Shown here: one piece after another, positions 1 to 6,309 of the stretch
Layout of the letters: each line of letters opens with the position of its first letter
Position numbering within the stretch: the first letter of the stretch is position 1
Assembly (NCBI GenBank): GCA_900770225.1
Contig: CAAGJU010000124.1
Span: 1-35,099 of the forward strand
Direction of reading: 5' to 3'
DNA: 35,099 bases
DNA from: Lachnospiraceae bacterium
GTDB lineage: Bacteria; Bacillota; Clostridia; Lachnospirales; Lachnospiraceae
Program-made: the position numbers and the translations under genes
Notes under the pieces: model-generated
Database searches by the model: none
What the model saw: only the letters and a program-made list of their open reading frames with translations
Told to the model about the DNA's origin: nothing

Positions 1-189
1 CGGCTTATTGGTGGGCACCACAGCACCCATGATTGCCGCCACACTGTGGCCACGTTACTTGATAATGCCGGTGCCAACGAAACCGCCAAAAGGCGTATCC
101 TGGGGCACGCTGGTGGAGATATCACAGAAAGAGTGTACACACATAAAGGACTGAGGCAGCTCCGAAAATGTATTGAGTTGCTCAAATAG
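1..189 (+). CDS. Tyrosine recombinase, C-terminal part only (start lies left of the window); probable shufflon recombinase
   Basis: Frame 1 is open from the window edge to a TAG at 187-189 and gives 62 residues. These contain the C-terminal catalytic signature of tyrosine recombinases: H10-D-C-R13-H, then L-G-H36, then the nucleophile Y46 in VYTHK. Enzymes of this family (XerC/D, phage integrases, the plasmid shufflon recombinase Rci) cut and rejoin DNA through the tyrosine. The prophage already has its own integrase at 33794-34870, so this is a second and different recombinase. Its gene ends 187 bases before the first recombination-like site of the cassette array at 377-1941 and points towards it, as rci does beside the R64 shufflon. 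I infer that it inverts the fibre cassettes. The alternative is an integrase of a neighbouring element. Confidence 0.85.
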   Translation, partial: RLIGGHHSTHDCRHTVATLLDNAGANETAKRRILGHAGGDITERVYTHKGLRQLRKCIELLK

Positions 190-190
190 G

Positions 191-276
191 TGTTACTTAT
201 ATGTTACTAAAATATAAATCTGGAATCTATAAAGGTTGCTTCAAGCCTGGAACCAGATGTTACTTATGATACTAAA
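191..276. repeat. Imperfect direct repeats between recombinase gene and cassette array
   Basis: The AT-rich gap between the recombinase stop and the first cassette (190-376) has no convincing gene. It carries TGTTACTTAT twice, at 191-200 and 258-267, each followed within a few bases by a related element (TGTTACTAAA at 202-211 and GATACTAAA at 268-276). These could bind the recombinase or an accessory protein, or be part of an attachment site. Their function is unknown. Confidence 0.4.
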
Positions 277-376
277 TAAAACGTGGGAAAATGCTGATTT
301 TGGAATTTTATCAAAAGATCAATTTGGCTACACAGTCTGGTAAGCAGGACTGCGTTTTGTTTTCTGTTAATAATAC

Positions 377-629
377 ACAGTGGGGAACCGTGGAATGTGG
401 GGCATCGGCAGCAAATGGTAGTGGATCTGGTACAGCCAGCTTGCCAATCGCATTCCCGACAGCCGGCACTCTTGTCAGCGCTTCCATGGCGACCGGCGGC
501 CACTCGCAGAACTGGGATGCAATCTCCATGTGGGGTGAACTCAACGGATTGACCAAGGTCACAATGCATGTGGCCGCCACATTCGCAACGAACGGTGCTG
601 TGGGCCGGTACGTAGCCGTTGGGCATTAA
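377..629 (+). other. Silent tail-fibre C-terminal cassette G (inverted)
   Basis: This cassette begins at the site at 377-386 with the codons for Gln-Trp-Gly and runs 83 codons to TAA at 627-629, ending in YVAVGH. It is Gly, Ala and Ser rich, with an LPIAFPT segment that resembles the LPLAF/FPIAF element of the other cassettes. It lacks its own start and ribosome binding site in phase and lies opposite in strand to the fibre gene, so it should be expressed only after inversion next to the constant part at 1942-2219. An in-frame ATG at 291 exists, but the 28 residues before the site look like chance coding. Its stop overlaps that of cassette F. Confidence 0.75.
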
Positions 630-818
630 GCCCCGATAGCAATCCACATCAAGCCCTCGGAGTTCGTCAGGCTAGAATATACCGTCATACTGCTTTTGTC
701 GAAACCGTTGTATTGAGGTGTCATCCCATGATGTTGGAAATAGATCCCAAGCAGCGTGCAACTTAACGGCAGAGAAAGGATACCGTTTCCGTTGTTAATT
801 TGCAGGTATCCCCACTGT
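626..818 (-). other. Silent tail-fibre C-terminal cassette F
   Basis: Read on the minus strand from the site at 809-818, the frame begins KQWGYLQ and continues for 63 codons after the site to a TAA at 626-628, ending MWIAIGA. This is the shortest cassette. The typical elements are present: an LSLPLS segment after about 15 residues and a terminal beta-strand-like WIAIG. No start codon or ribosome site serves it. It converges with cassette G with overlapping stops, so the two share one invertible segment between the sites at 377 and 818. Confidence 0.75.
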
Positions 819-821
819 TTA

Positions 822-1047
822 CTAATGACCTATAGCAAGAACCACTGGACTTGCGTTTATAGTATCTGAAACCCGGAATTGTACTGTAGTGTTTGTTGTT
901 TTATCATCATTCCAAAGGAGGTTATAAGTATTCAAATCAGCGCTTCCCCCGACCATGGTTCCAAAACAACGAAGTACAGAATTAAAGGCAATTGGGAAAG
1001 TGCCGATTCGATATATGTCAGATCTAGTATCGAGAAATACCCACTGT
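822..1047 (-). other. Silent tail-fibre C-terminal cassette E
   Basis: Read on the minus strand from the site at 1038-1047, the frame begins KQWVFLDTRSD and runs 74 codons to a TAG at 822-824, ending VVLAIGH. It has the GTFPIAFNS element shared in form with the other cassettes. It lies in the same orientation as the fibre gene but is separated from it by four other cassettes, so it needs two inversions or a deletion to be expressed. Its upstream end faces cassette D head to head with only 29 bases between the two sites. Confidence 0.75.
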
Positions 1048-1076
1048 TTCTTTTCCTACTTGATGGTGATAACGGT

Positions 1077-1278
1077 ACAGTGGGGATCTGCATTAACGGA
1101 TAAAAGTATCCCCTTTTTGATTTCCTTTTCCAACACCCCAGCCTTAACAGCCATGCATCAGGGGACCTACAAAGCCACGACTATCATTGCGAAAGAAGTA
1201 ACAAACTCCAAATTTTATCTTTATAACAGCTCCGATGCTACGAATATTTTTATTTTCTGGATTGGTATCGGAAGCTAA
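1077..1278 (+). other. Silent tail-fibre C-terminal cassette D (inverted)
   Basis: This begins at the site at 1077-1086 with VQWGSALTDK and runs 66 codons to a TAA at 1276-1278, ending FWIGIGS. An ATG at 955 is in frame, but the stretch before 1077 overlaps cassette E on the other strand and is unlikely to be used. One inversion between 1077 and 1941 would place this cassette directly behind the constant part of the fibre gene, in frame. The IPFLISFSN segment replaces the PIAF element of the others. Confidence 0.75.
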
Positions 1279-1506
1279 AAGCCTACAGCAATCCAGTAGC
1301 ACAAGCCGCCAGTTGTTGCAGAAAAAGTTACAGGAATGCTAGCAGCTGTTTTCAAAATGGCTATTGGCTCTGCTCTTAACGGGTTAACTTCAGATTGCTC
1401 GCCGTTTTGAACGGTAAGCGTTAAACTGAGCAGCTCCTTTGCAAAGGCCAACGGAAAAGTCAGCAGCTGGTATGTTTTATATAGACTGTCAAGCGTTCCC
1501 CACTGT
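1275..1506 (-). other. Silent tail-fibre C-terminal cassette C
   Basis: Read on the minus strand from the site at 1497-1506, the frame begins VQWGTLDSLY and runs 76 codons to a TAG at 1275-1277, ending CYWIAVGF. It contains LLTFPLAFAKE, the same kind of hydrophobic segment as the other cassettes. It begins two bases after the stop of cassette B and in the same frame, and its own stop overlaps that of cassette D on the other strand. It has no start signals. Confidence 0.75.
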
Positions 1507-1508
1507 AC

Positions 1509-1722
1509 CTAAGCTCCAATACTGATCTGTAAGAATGCTGATGAGCTATCACCATCAGATGCGCTGTAACCCATTTTAGTGCCTTCAGTGTAACTAATCC
1601 ATGAAGGTACAGCATTGATAGTTGCATTCGTCCCGACGTGGGTCACGCAGGTGAAATACTGGGCAGTTACTGCAACAGGAAGTGACGTTTCTCCGCTCGT
1701 ACCGAACATTAATGCCCACTGT
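1509..1722 (-). other. Silent tail-fibre C-terminal cassette B
   Basis: Read on the minus strand from the site at 1713-1722, the frame begins VQWALMFGTSGET and runs 70 codons to a TAG at 1509-1511, ending LQISIGA. SLPVAVTAQ is its counterpart of the FPIAF element. It follows directly and in frame after the stop codon of the fibre gene now expressed (TAG then GTACAGTGG). Stop-codon readthrough would therefore append this cassette, though nothing shows that this happens. An in-frame ATG at 1709 is present without a good ribosome site. Confidence 0.75.
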
Positions 1723-1724
1723 AC

Positions 1725-2219
1725 CTAGTAACCAACTGCAATAATGCGTACAGATATGGATTTTGTGATTTCGGTTTCATTACCCGGGTTAAAACATTTC
1801 CAGGAAACATTAGTATTGGACAGTGATGCAATGAATGCGATTGCATATAAAGGGATAAGTGTAATCCCATAATTAATAGTGGAAAATGCAACCGGAAAAG
1901 TGGCTGTACGACTGGTATCATCGATTATCGTTATCCACTGTATAATTAAGCCTCCGAAGAAACTCCCGAATTTCACGTACCCGTTCGTCCCCAGACTGTA
2001 CTTCACTCCGGAGGCACTGAGCAGCAAGGACATCAGCTTGCCGAACACAGAGTCAGTCGTCAGAGAGCTGACCACCGTGCCCAGGGTCTTGCTGGCCAGG
2101 CTGTTCATGATGCCCGTGTGCCAGTCGGTCACACAGGAAGATTCCGTTTCGGGATGGACTCCAATCATACTGTTGGAGCTCTTATCAAAATAGTGCATCA
2201 GGGCTTTCTTAATGCTCAT
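1725..2219 (-). CDS. Variable tail-fibre / receptor-binding protein, currently carrying cassette A
   Basis: This 164-residue protein is probably the distal receptor-binding part of the tail. Residues 1-93 (to the LII before the site) are the constant part, with a GYVKFGS motif and the GGLIIQW element common in phage tail-fibre tips. Residues 94-164 come from cassette A, which starts at the site at 1932-1941 and contains ATFPVAFST and the terminus IIAVGY. The ATG at 2219 has AAGGAGGG about eight bases upstream. It is the last gene of the late tail operon and the only cassette with start signals, so it is the expressed version. Exchange of the C-terminus by inversion should change the host range. 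The fibre role rests on position and motif style, not on a named family match. Confidence 0.8.
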   Translation of the reverse strand: MSIKKALMHYFDKSSNSMIGVHPETESSCVTDWHTGIMNSLASKTLGTVVSSLTTDSVFGKLMSLLLSASGVKYSLGTNGYVKFGSFFGGLIIQWITIIDDTSRTATFPVAFSTINYGITLIPLYAIAFIASLSNTNVSWKCFNPGNETEITKSISVRIIAVGY

Positions 2220-2233
2220 TTAAAAATCCCTCC

Positions 2234-2434
2234 TTATAAAGGCTTGAACCACAGGACATCCGTGTCCGTTGGCTCTGTATCGCTCATGACGACTCCGCTC
2301 TTAGAGCGGATGGGCGCTCCTACCCACTCTCCGGTATCGCTGTCAGAGAGGAACAGGCTGGGGCCCAGGTCGTTATCATTGAGAGTCGTCCTGAACTTCT
2401 TCAGGTTATCCAGGGTGATGAGCTTCTTGCTCAT
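2234..2434 (-). CDS. Small tail-fibre-associated protein
   Basis: This 66-residue protein lies between the larger fibre gene at 2449 and the variable fibre gene at 2219. Its N-terminus (KKLITLDNLKKFRTTL) resembles the N-terminus of the 201-residue fibre protein (KIIRLSNLKTFLTSLK), so the two may share an attachment element. The C-terminal half has Asp/Thr-rich text ending DTDVLWFKPL. It is probably part of the fibre or a fibre chaperone; function unknown. Confidence 0.7.
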   Translation of the reverse strand: MSKKLITLDNLKKFRTTLNDNDLGPSLFLSDSDTGEWVGAPIRSKSGVVMSDTEPTDTDVLWFKPL

Positions 2435-2448
2435 GAGACATCACCGCC

Positions 2449-3054
2449 TCAAGAGAACAGGCCCGTGATGTCCGTATCAGTAGCCGTCGGGTAGTCTGCT
2501 ATCTTCATGTAGGTGTTGGCTGCGTCGGCTGCCTTTAGATAGGCAGACAAATCAACCACGCCGGCCAGGTCATCCCAGCTGTTGCCGTTCCAACAGACGT
2601 TGTCACCGGCCTTGATGCCGTTCGTGGCATCGGCTGCCACCACATTGTAGACGTCACCCACGGCCACGCCGGTAGTGGGCAGAGCGCTGTAGGTGTCAAC
2701 AGAGCCTTTATAATTGAATACCGTGCTGATATCAGTCTTCTTCGCATAAGTATTCGCAGCATCAGTAGACTTCAGGTATGGACTCAGATCTACTTTGCCC
2801 TGGACAGCTGCCAACACGCCATTGGTGATGGTCAGGTTACTACCAATTTTTACCCCCCCTAGCACCGTGCTGGACGCCGTGGGCAGGCTGTAGGCGTTTG
2901 CCCCGGCAGCAATGCCGGCCAGCTTATTCTTTTCGGCGGTCGTGTAGTCATTGGTGCTCAGGCCTTTGCCGGATACCTGGGTCACGAACAGCCCTTTCAG
3001 GCTGGTCAGGAACGTCTTCAGATTAGACAGGCGAATGATTTTATCAGTTGCCAT
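2449..3054 (-). CDS. Tail fibre protein with repeated DLS-YLK-ADAANTY modules
   Basis: This 201-residue protein has a GKGLSTNDYTTAEKNKLAGI element (about residues 29-48) typical of phage side-tail-fibre shafts. It also has two copies of a module of the form VDLS-x-YLK-x-x-DAANTY (about residues 88-106 and 168-183), separated by a YSALPTTGVAVGDVYNV segment seen in carbohydrate- or collar-associated phage proteins. Its start overlaps the stop of the gene before it (TAATG), which suggests translational coupling. It probably forms the shaft carrying the variable tip encoded next to it. Confidence 0.8.
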   Translation of the reverse strand: MATDKIIRLSNLKTFLTSLKGLFVTQVSGKGLSTNDYTTAEKNKLAGIAAGANAYSLPTASSTVLGGVKIGSNLTITNGVLAAVQGKVDLSPYLKSTDAANTYAKKTDISTVFNYKGSVDTYSALPTTGVAVGDVYNVVAADATNGIKAGDNVCWNGNSWDDLAGVVDLSAYLKAADAANTYMKIADYPTATDTDITGLFS

Positions 3055-3221
3055 TACTCATTTCCTCCTTCAAAAAGTGCCAGGATATCAGCATCGTTCG
3101 CATAATCCTGGATGTCAGCAGGCTTCCCGGCACGCAGGGTACCCTTGAGCTGCTTCCTCGCACTCAGCACTCCGTGGAGAGTACCGGTGGCAGTAATCGT
3201 TCCGAAGATTTTTTGAGCCAT
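3054..3221 (-). CDS. Small tail-region protein, 55 residues
   Basis: This short gene starts at the ATG at 3219-3221, which overlaps the previous stop (TGATG), and ends with a TAA overlapping the ATG of the fibre gene (TAATG). The product begins MAQKIFGTITATGTLHGVL, contains a Gly/Lys-rich central part (KQLKGTLRAGKPADI) and ends in an acidic tail. Perfect overlaps on both sides and codon use like its neighbours support a real gene. No family is recognised. It probably works with the fibre or baseplate. Confidence 0.75.
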   Translation of the reverse strand: MAQKIFGTITATGTLHGVLSARKQLKGTLRAGKPADIQDYANDADILALFEGGNE

Positions 3222-3547
3222 CAGAACGTCACCTCTTCCGTGAGCACCAGGATATGCGGCGTGATGATGGTCGCCACGAAGCCGTCGGATCTGCGAAGCT
3301 CTACGTCATAGCAGTACGTTCCATAGTCCAGGGAAGCGGTCTCCTTCGGATTGATGGTAATCTTCCCGCCGGCCACTGTCTTCTGCAGAATCACGTCCTT
3401 GTTGCTCGTGGTCCGCTTGACCGTGAACAGAATCACATCATCATCAGTGATCGTATAGGGCGTGCCTTCCTCGTTGACAATGGCCAGGTCAAGCACGCAG
3501 GTATCACCCCGTGTCATCCTGATGTCATTGTTCTTGACATCAACCAT
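3221..3547 (-). CDS. Baseplate/fibre-associated protein, Ig-like
   Basis: This 108-residue protein starts MVDVKNNDIRMTRGDTCVLDL and has alternating hydrophobic strands (VILFTVKRT, YCYDVELRR, ILVLTEEVTF). The pattern resembles the N-terminal domain of BppU-type baseplate proteins of Firmicute phages, which attach receptor-binding proteins to the tail. Its place between collar fibre and distal fibre genes fits that role. The assignment is from fold-like pattern and position only. Confidence 0.7.
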   Translation of the reverse strand: MVDVKNNDIRMTRGDTCVLDLAIVNEEGTPYTITDDDVILFTVKRTTSNKDVILQKTVAGGKITINPKETASLDYGTYCYDVELRRSDGFVATIITPHILVLTEEVTF

Positions 3548-3557
3548 GGTTCACCTC

Positions 3558-4151
3558 CTAGTCCAGGAGCTCAACCCACAGCCCCTTGTCTGCCATACTA
3601 CTGGGCTTATCAGCTGTAGCGCTGACCAGCAGCCGGTTGCTGTGGGCCGTTTCGCTGACATTGTGAGTAGCCACGGCCCCCGTCACGTCACTCATGTGGG
3701 CATAGACGATGGATTCATCGATTACGCAGCTGATGTTCGCTGTGGAGTTGGTCATGAGGCTGACCACCAGACGATTCTCATCGGACGGAGTGTCCTTGCT
3801 GGGGATGTAGTCGTAGTTGTTCCCGGCGTTACTGTATGCGTACAGCACCTCAGAGCCGCTGTCCAGCTTCGCAAAGATGCCCAGTTCCCTGGACACGAAC
3901 CCTTCAGCCAGGCTGGTGTTGGAAGTATTGAAGGTCAGCACCAGTTTTTCCTTGTTGGAGTCATCCTTCTTCACAATTGGCAACGTCATCTTCGGAGCCT
4001 TCAGATCTGTGAAGCTGCTGATGTCGTCGCTGTCTGCCAGGATGCCGGAGCCCAGCTTCCCGCACGTAAAAGTCAGCGTGTGGCTGTTCTGAGCCTGGAC
4101 CAGCATCTGCAGGCCCTGCTTAGTAAAAGTCAAATTTGGGAATTTCGCCAT
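3558..4151 (-). CDS. Tail-collar fibre protein, P2 gpH-like N-terminal type
   Basis: This 197-residue protein begins FPNLTFTKQGLQMLVQAQ and continues LTFTCGKLGSG, followed by a GFVSRELGIFAK segment. This order is characteristic of the phage tail-collar fibre domain found at the N-terminus of P2 gpH-like fibres, which docks fibres to the baseplate. In P2 the same protein carries the long receptor-binding tip. Here it is short, and the tip functions are split among the following small genes. The ATG overlaps the stop of the upstream gene by one base. Confidence 0.85.
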   Translation of the reverse strand: MAKFPNLTFTKQGLQMLVQAQNSHTLTFTCGKLGSGILADSDDISSFTDLKAPKMTLPIVKKDDSNKEKLVLTFNTSNTSLAEGFVSRELGIFAKLDSGSEVLYAYSNAGNNYDYIPSKDTPSDENRLVVSLMTNSTANISCVIDESIVYAHMSDVTGAVATHNVSETAHSNRLLVSATADKPSSMADKGLWVELLD

Positions 4152-4792
4152 TATTGACCTCCATTAATAGTCATGAACATGTATTGATTGGTCACAGCAC
4201 CGGCACAGTACTGGGCCGTGTCGTAAGCTGTCAGCGTGTAACCGGAGCTCATATCCACCGTGTCCAGGCTGTACTGCTGGACCACACCGGCAGCATGCTC
4301 TTCCAGCGTACCGTTGGTGATCGTGACCAGCTTGTAGCCCAGGTGTGCCGGAATATACGTCCGTACTGCCTTGACCAGCTTCTCGTAGTCTATCACCTGG
4401 CTACCGTGATACAGGATTTCGATTCTGTACTCTGCCGGGTAGCTCAGGATGTAGCCTTGCTGGTCGGCGATGTAGCGGTTGATGAGCTCCGTCAGGAACG
4501 CTTCCGTCACGCTTTCAGGCTTTCGAAGCTTTGCCAGGACATTCGCCCGGCGTGCTTCGTAGGAAAGAGACGTATCAGTAGTGATGCCAACCATTTCTTC
4601 CCAGTCTTCCAGCCCATAGGTGGCAGAGGCTACATAAAATTGATCAAGCAGCTCCTGCAAGTCCAGGCGGATTGTGTCGTGTTCCTTGGAATCGGCATCA
4701 TTGGCAGCCTTGAACCGTGGGCTCTTGGCCAGGAACTCCGGCAGGTAGCGGAGGATGTCCACAGCAGCCTGTCTCATCCATTCATGGCTCAT
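4151..4792 (-). CDS. xkdU: Baseplate protein, YmfQ/XkdU (DUF2313) family
   Basis: This 213-residue protein begins MSHEWMRQAAVDILRYLPEFL and has the segments LDQFYVASATYGLEDWEEMVGI and YEARRANVLAKLR, the typical order of the YmfQ/Mu gp48 family. These proteins form the baseplate wedge next to the gpJ-like protein and join it to the fibres. It follows the baseplate J gene with a four-base overlap, as in PBSX (xkdT-xkdU). Length and order both agree with the family. Confidence 0.87.
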   Translation of the reverse strand: MSHEWMRQAAVDILRYLPEFLAKSPRFKAANDADSKEHDTIRLDLQELLDQFYVASATYGLEDWEEMVGITTDTSLSYEARRANVLAKLRKPESVTEAFLTELINRYIADQQGYILSYPAEYRIEILYHGSQVIDYEKLVKAVRTYIPAHLGYKLVTITNGTLEEHAAGVVQQYSLDTVDMSSGYTLTAYDTAQYCAGAVTNQYMFMTINGGQ

Positions 4793-5874
4793 GATAACGT
4801 CACCGTCCCAACTACCGGCAGATTATTTGCCTTGACCGTGATGTTATCCGTCCCGCCGTTGACGGTCAGAGAACTATAGTCTGTCACTCCGGTAGTGGCG
4901 GAATTGTCCAGGATCATCCTGCCAACCTGGGCATAGGAAATTGTGACAGCCTCGGTCGTATCTTTCGTGTAGTCCGTTCCGAATACGTTCCCCTTAAAGT
5001 ATTTGGTCAATACCGACTTGATGCCGGCAGCGTTGCCGGTTCCACCCGTAACCTTCAGAGCCACGTTGATGGTGGTCAGCGTTGGGGCCACAACTGTCAC
5101 GGTCGCCCCGATGGGGGCATTGAGAGCGATGTTGTCCCGCACTGCCTGTAGTAGCTCGTCCGACGGAGTGTCCTTATTGGCGTCCACCACGATGACCTTG
5201 ACCGTCCCGTTGCCGTTGGCCAGGGGAATCACTTTGACAGCTCCCACACCGGATACTGCTGTCGCCCACTCAATGTAGTGGTAGACATTTCCGCTTGTAG
5301 CCGGTTGACGGATGGCAAACAGCGCACGCTCACGGAGATCATCGTCAGATTCCTCTTCGTAACCGTTGTACGCAGCTGCCGAATTAGTCACCTTGGACAC
5401 CCCATAGATGGGCACAGGGATCTTCGTGATGGTCCCTGCCGCCACGTTGCTTCCGGCACCGGTACTCGTGGATGTTGCCTTGACGTCAACCGTACCGCCG
5501 GTCCCGATAGTCGTCGCCACGTTCGTGGTGAAGGAAATCCCGCTCTCTGTACTGAAGGTACTACCTTTGGGCACCGTTGCCCCTGCCGTCCCTGTGATGG
5601 TCAGTACCACCACAGCCTGGGTGGCTTCTCTCCGGCTCAGCCCGGTCAGCTCTTCGGCCAGGTAGTCCAGGTACTTGCCCCAGGATTCCTGCAGGAACGC
5701 AGCATCCATCATCAGGTCCATCTCTGCATAAGCCTTCTCGAACTCTTTGGCGTTGGCAGCCAAAGTGTCGAAGGTGAACGTGCCCTCCACGCTGCTGGCA
5801 CCGGTTCCGGTTTCAGCATCATTGAAGGAACGCAGCCGTTGCAAGATTGTTGCTCGGTCTTCTGCTTCGAACAT
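4789..5874 (-). CDS. xkdT: Baseplate assembly protein J (gp47-like, XkdT)
   Basis: This 361-residue protein has the features of the baseplate J family: a helical N-terminus with YLDYLAEELTGLSRREATQA, the beta-rich VPKGSTFSTESGISFTT block, and the NGYEEESDDDLRERALFAIRQP-type conserved core near residue 170, followed by GNVYHYIEWA and VKVIVVDAN. In contractile tails this protein forms the wedge that holds the sheath and changes shape on contraction. Gene order (XkdS, XkdT, XkdU) matches PBSX. Confidence 0.93.
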   Translation of the reverse strand: MFEAEDRATILQRLRSFNDAETGTGASSVEGTFTFDTLAANAKEFEKAYAEMDLMMDAAFLQESWGKYLDYLAEELTGLSRREATQAVVVLTITGTAGATVPKGSTFSTESGISFTTNVATTIGTGGTVDVKATSTSTGAGSNVAAGTITKIPVPIYGVSKVTNSAAAYNGYEEESDDDLRERALFAIRQPATSGNVYHYIEWATAVSGVGAVKVIPLANGNGTVKVIVVDANKDTPSDELLQAVRDNIALNAPIGATVTVVAPTLTTINVALKVTGGTGNAAGIKSVLTKYFKGNVFGTDYTKDTTEAVTISYAQVGRMILDNSATTGVTDYSSLTVNGGTDNITVKANNLPVVGTVTLS

Positions 5875-5877
5875 TCG

Positions 5878-6309
5878 CTACACCTCGATTCCTACCGACG
5901 TGCTGCCGTAGACCGTGGCCAGCTGCAGCGTCATGGTGATTTTCTTGTGTTCCTGTTTGGTTGATAGAGCGATGACGTCCAGGATGTAGGGATTCACCAA
6001 CAGGCATTCCTTGACGTACTGGTACAGCTCACTGGCCCGTCCGCCGTCATTGGGCCCGGTGCCCACAAAGGGCTCCAGTTCGATGCCATAGTCGTCGAAG
6101 TAGGCCAGGTATCTGTATCGTTCCACCAGGAGGGCGTGCATCACCCACACCTTGATGGCCTCATTCTTCTCTACTACCTTGGGCGTCCCGTCCTTATTGA
6201 ACAGGAACCTGTTCTTGTCGAAGTCCCAGGCCAGTTCCTTGAATACAGGAAGGCTCTCCTGGGTCGTTTCTGTGGCCGTAGTCGGCCCCGTTACGAATGG
6301 ATTGGCCAT
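5878..6309 (-). CDS. xkdS: Baseplate protein XkdS (DUF2634)
   Basis: This 143-residue protein has the segment LAWDFDKNRFLFNKDGTPKV followed by AIKVWVMHALLVERYRYLAY, the hallmark of the DUF2634/XkdS family. These are baseplate wedge proteins related in position and probably in fold to T4 gp25. The gene overlaps the upstream xkdR-like gene by 19 bases and is followed after three bases by the baseplate J gene. It would initiate sheath polymerisation at the baseplate, by analogy with gp25. Confidence 0.88.
   Translation of the reverse strand: MANPFVTGPTTATETTQESLPVFKELAWDFDKNRFLFNKDGTPKVVEKNEAIKVWVMHALLVERYRYLAYFDDYGIELEPFVGTGPNDGGRASELYQYVKECLLVNPYILDVIALSTKQEHKKITMTLQLATVYGSTSVGIEV

Larger units (their letters stand above)
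377..1941. repeat. Shufflon-like invertible array: seven ACAGTGG recombination sites in both orientations
   Basis: Seven copies of a 10-base site are seen. Reading ACAGTGGGGA on the + strand: 377-386 and 1077-1086. On the - strand: 809-818, 1038-1047 (GGTA end), 1497-1506, 1713-1722 (GGCA end) and 1932-1941 (GATA end). The first seven bases are invariant and the upstream flank is often TTAGGT or similar. Each site opens a protein-coding cassette in the phase xxA-CAG-TGG, so exchange between any two sites preserves the reading frame. Cassette lengths from CAG to stop are 252, 192, 225, 201, 231, 213 and 216 bases, all multiples of three. Opposed orientation allows inversion; same-orientation sites would allow deletion. 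The region is visibly more AT-rich than the tail genes, which suggests separate acquisition. Confidence 0.85.

Noticed and set aside
955..1076. N-terminal part of an independent gene for cassette D
   Set aside because: The stretch before the site is on the reverse of cassette E and has no ribosome site in front of the ATG. The cassette is coding only from 1077.
377..1941. Serine-invertase (Gin/Cin) inversion system
   Set aside because: No dix/gix-like 26-base inverted-repeat sites or enhancer, and the recombinase beside the array has tyrosine-family motifs.
377..2219. Diversity-generating retroelement for the tail fibre
   Set aside because: No reverse transcriptase gene and no template/variable repeat pair with adenine-specific changes. 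The cassettes differ completely in sequence and lie in both orientations, which indicates inversion, not mutagenic retrohoming.
1..2219. Lysis genes (holin, endolysin) in the window
   Set aside because: No holin-like or amidase/lysozyme-like frame was found after the fibre genes; they presumably lie left of position 1.
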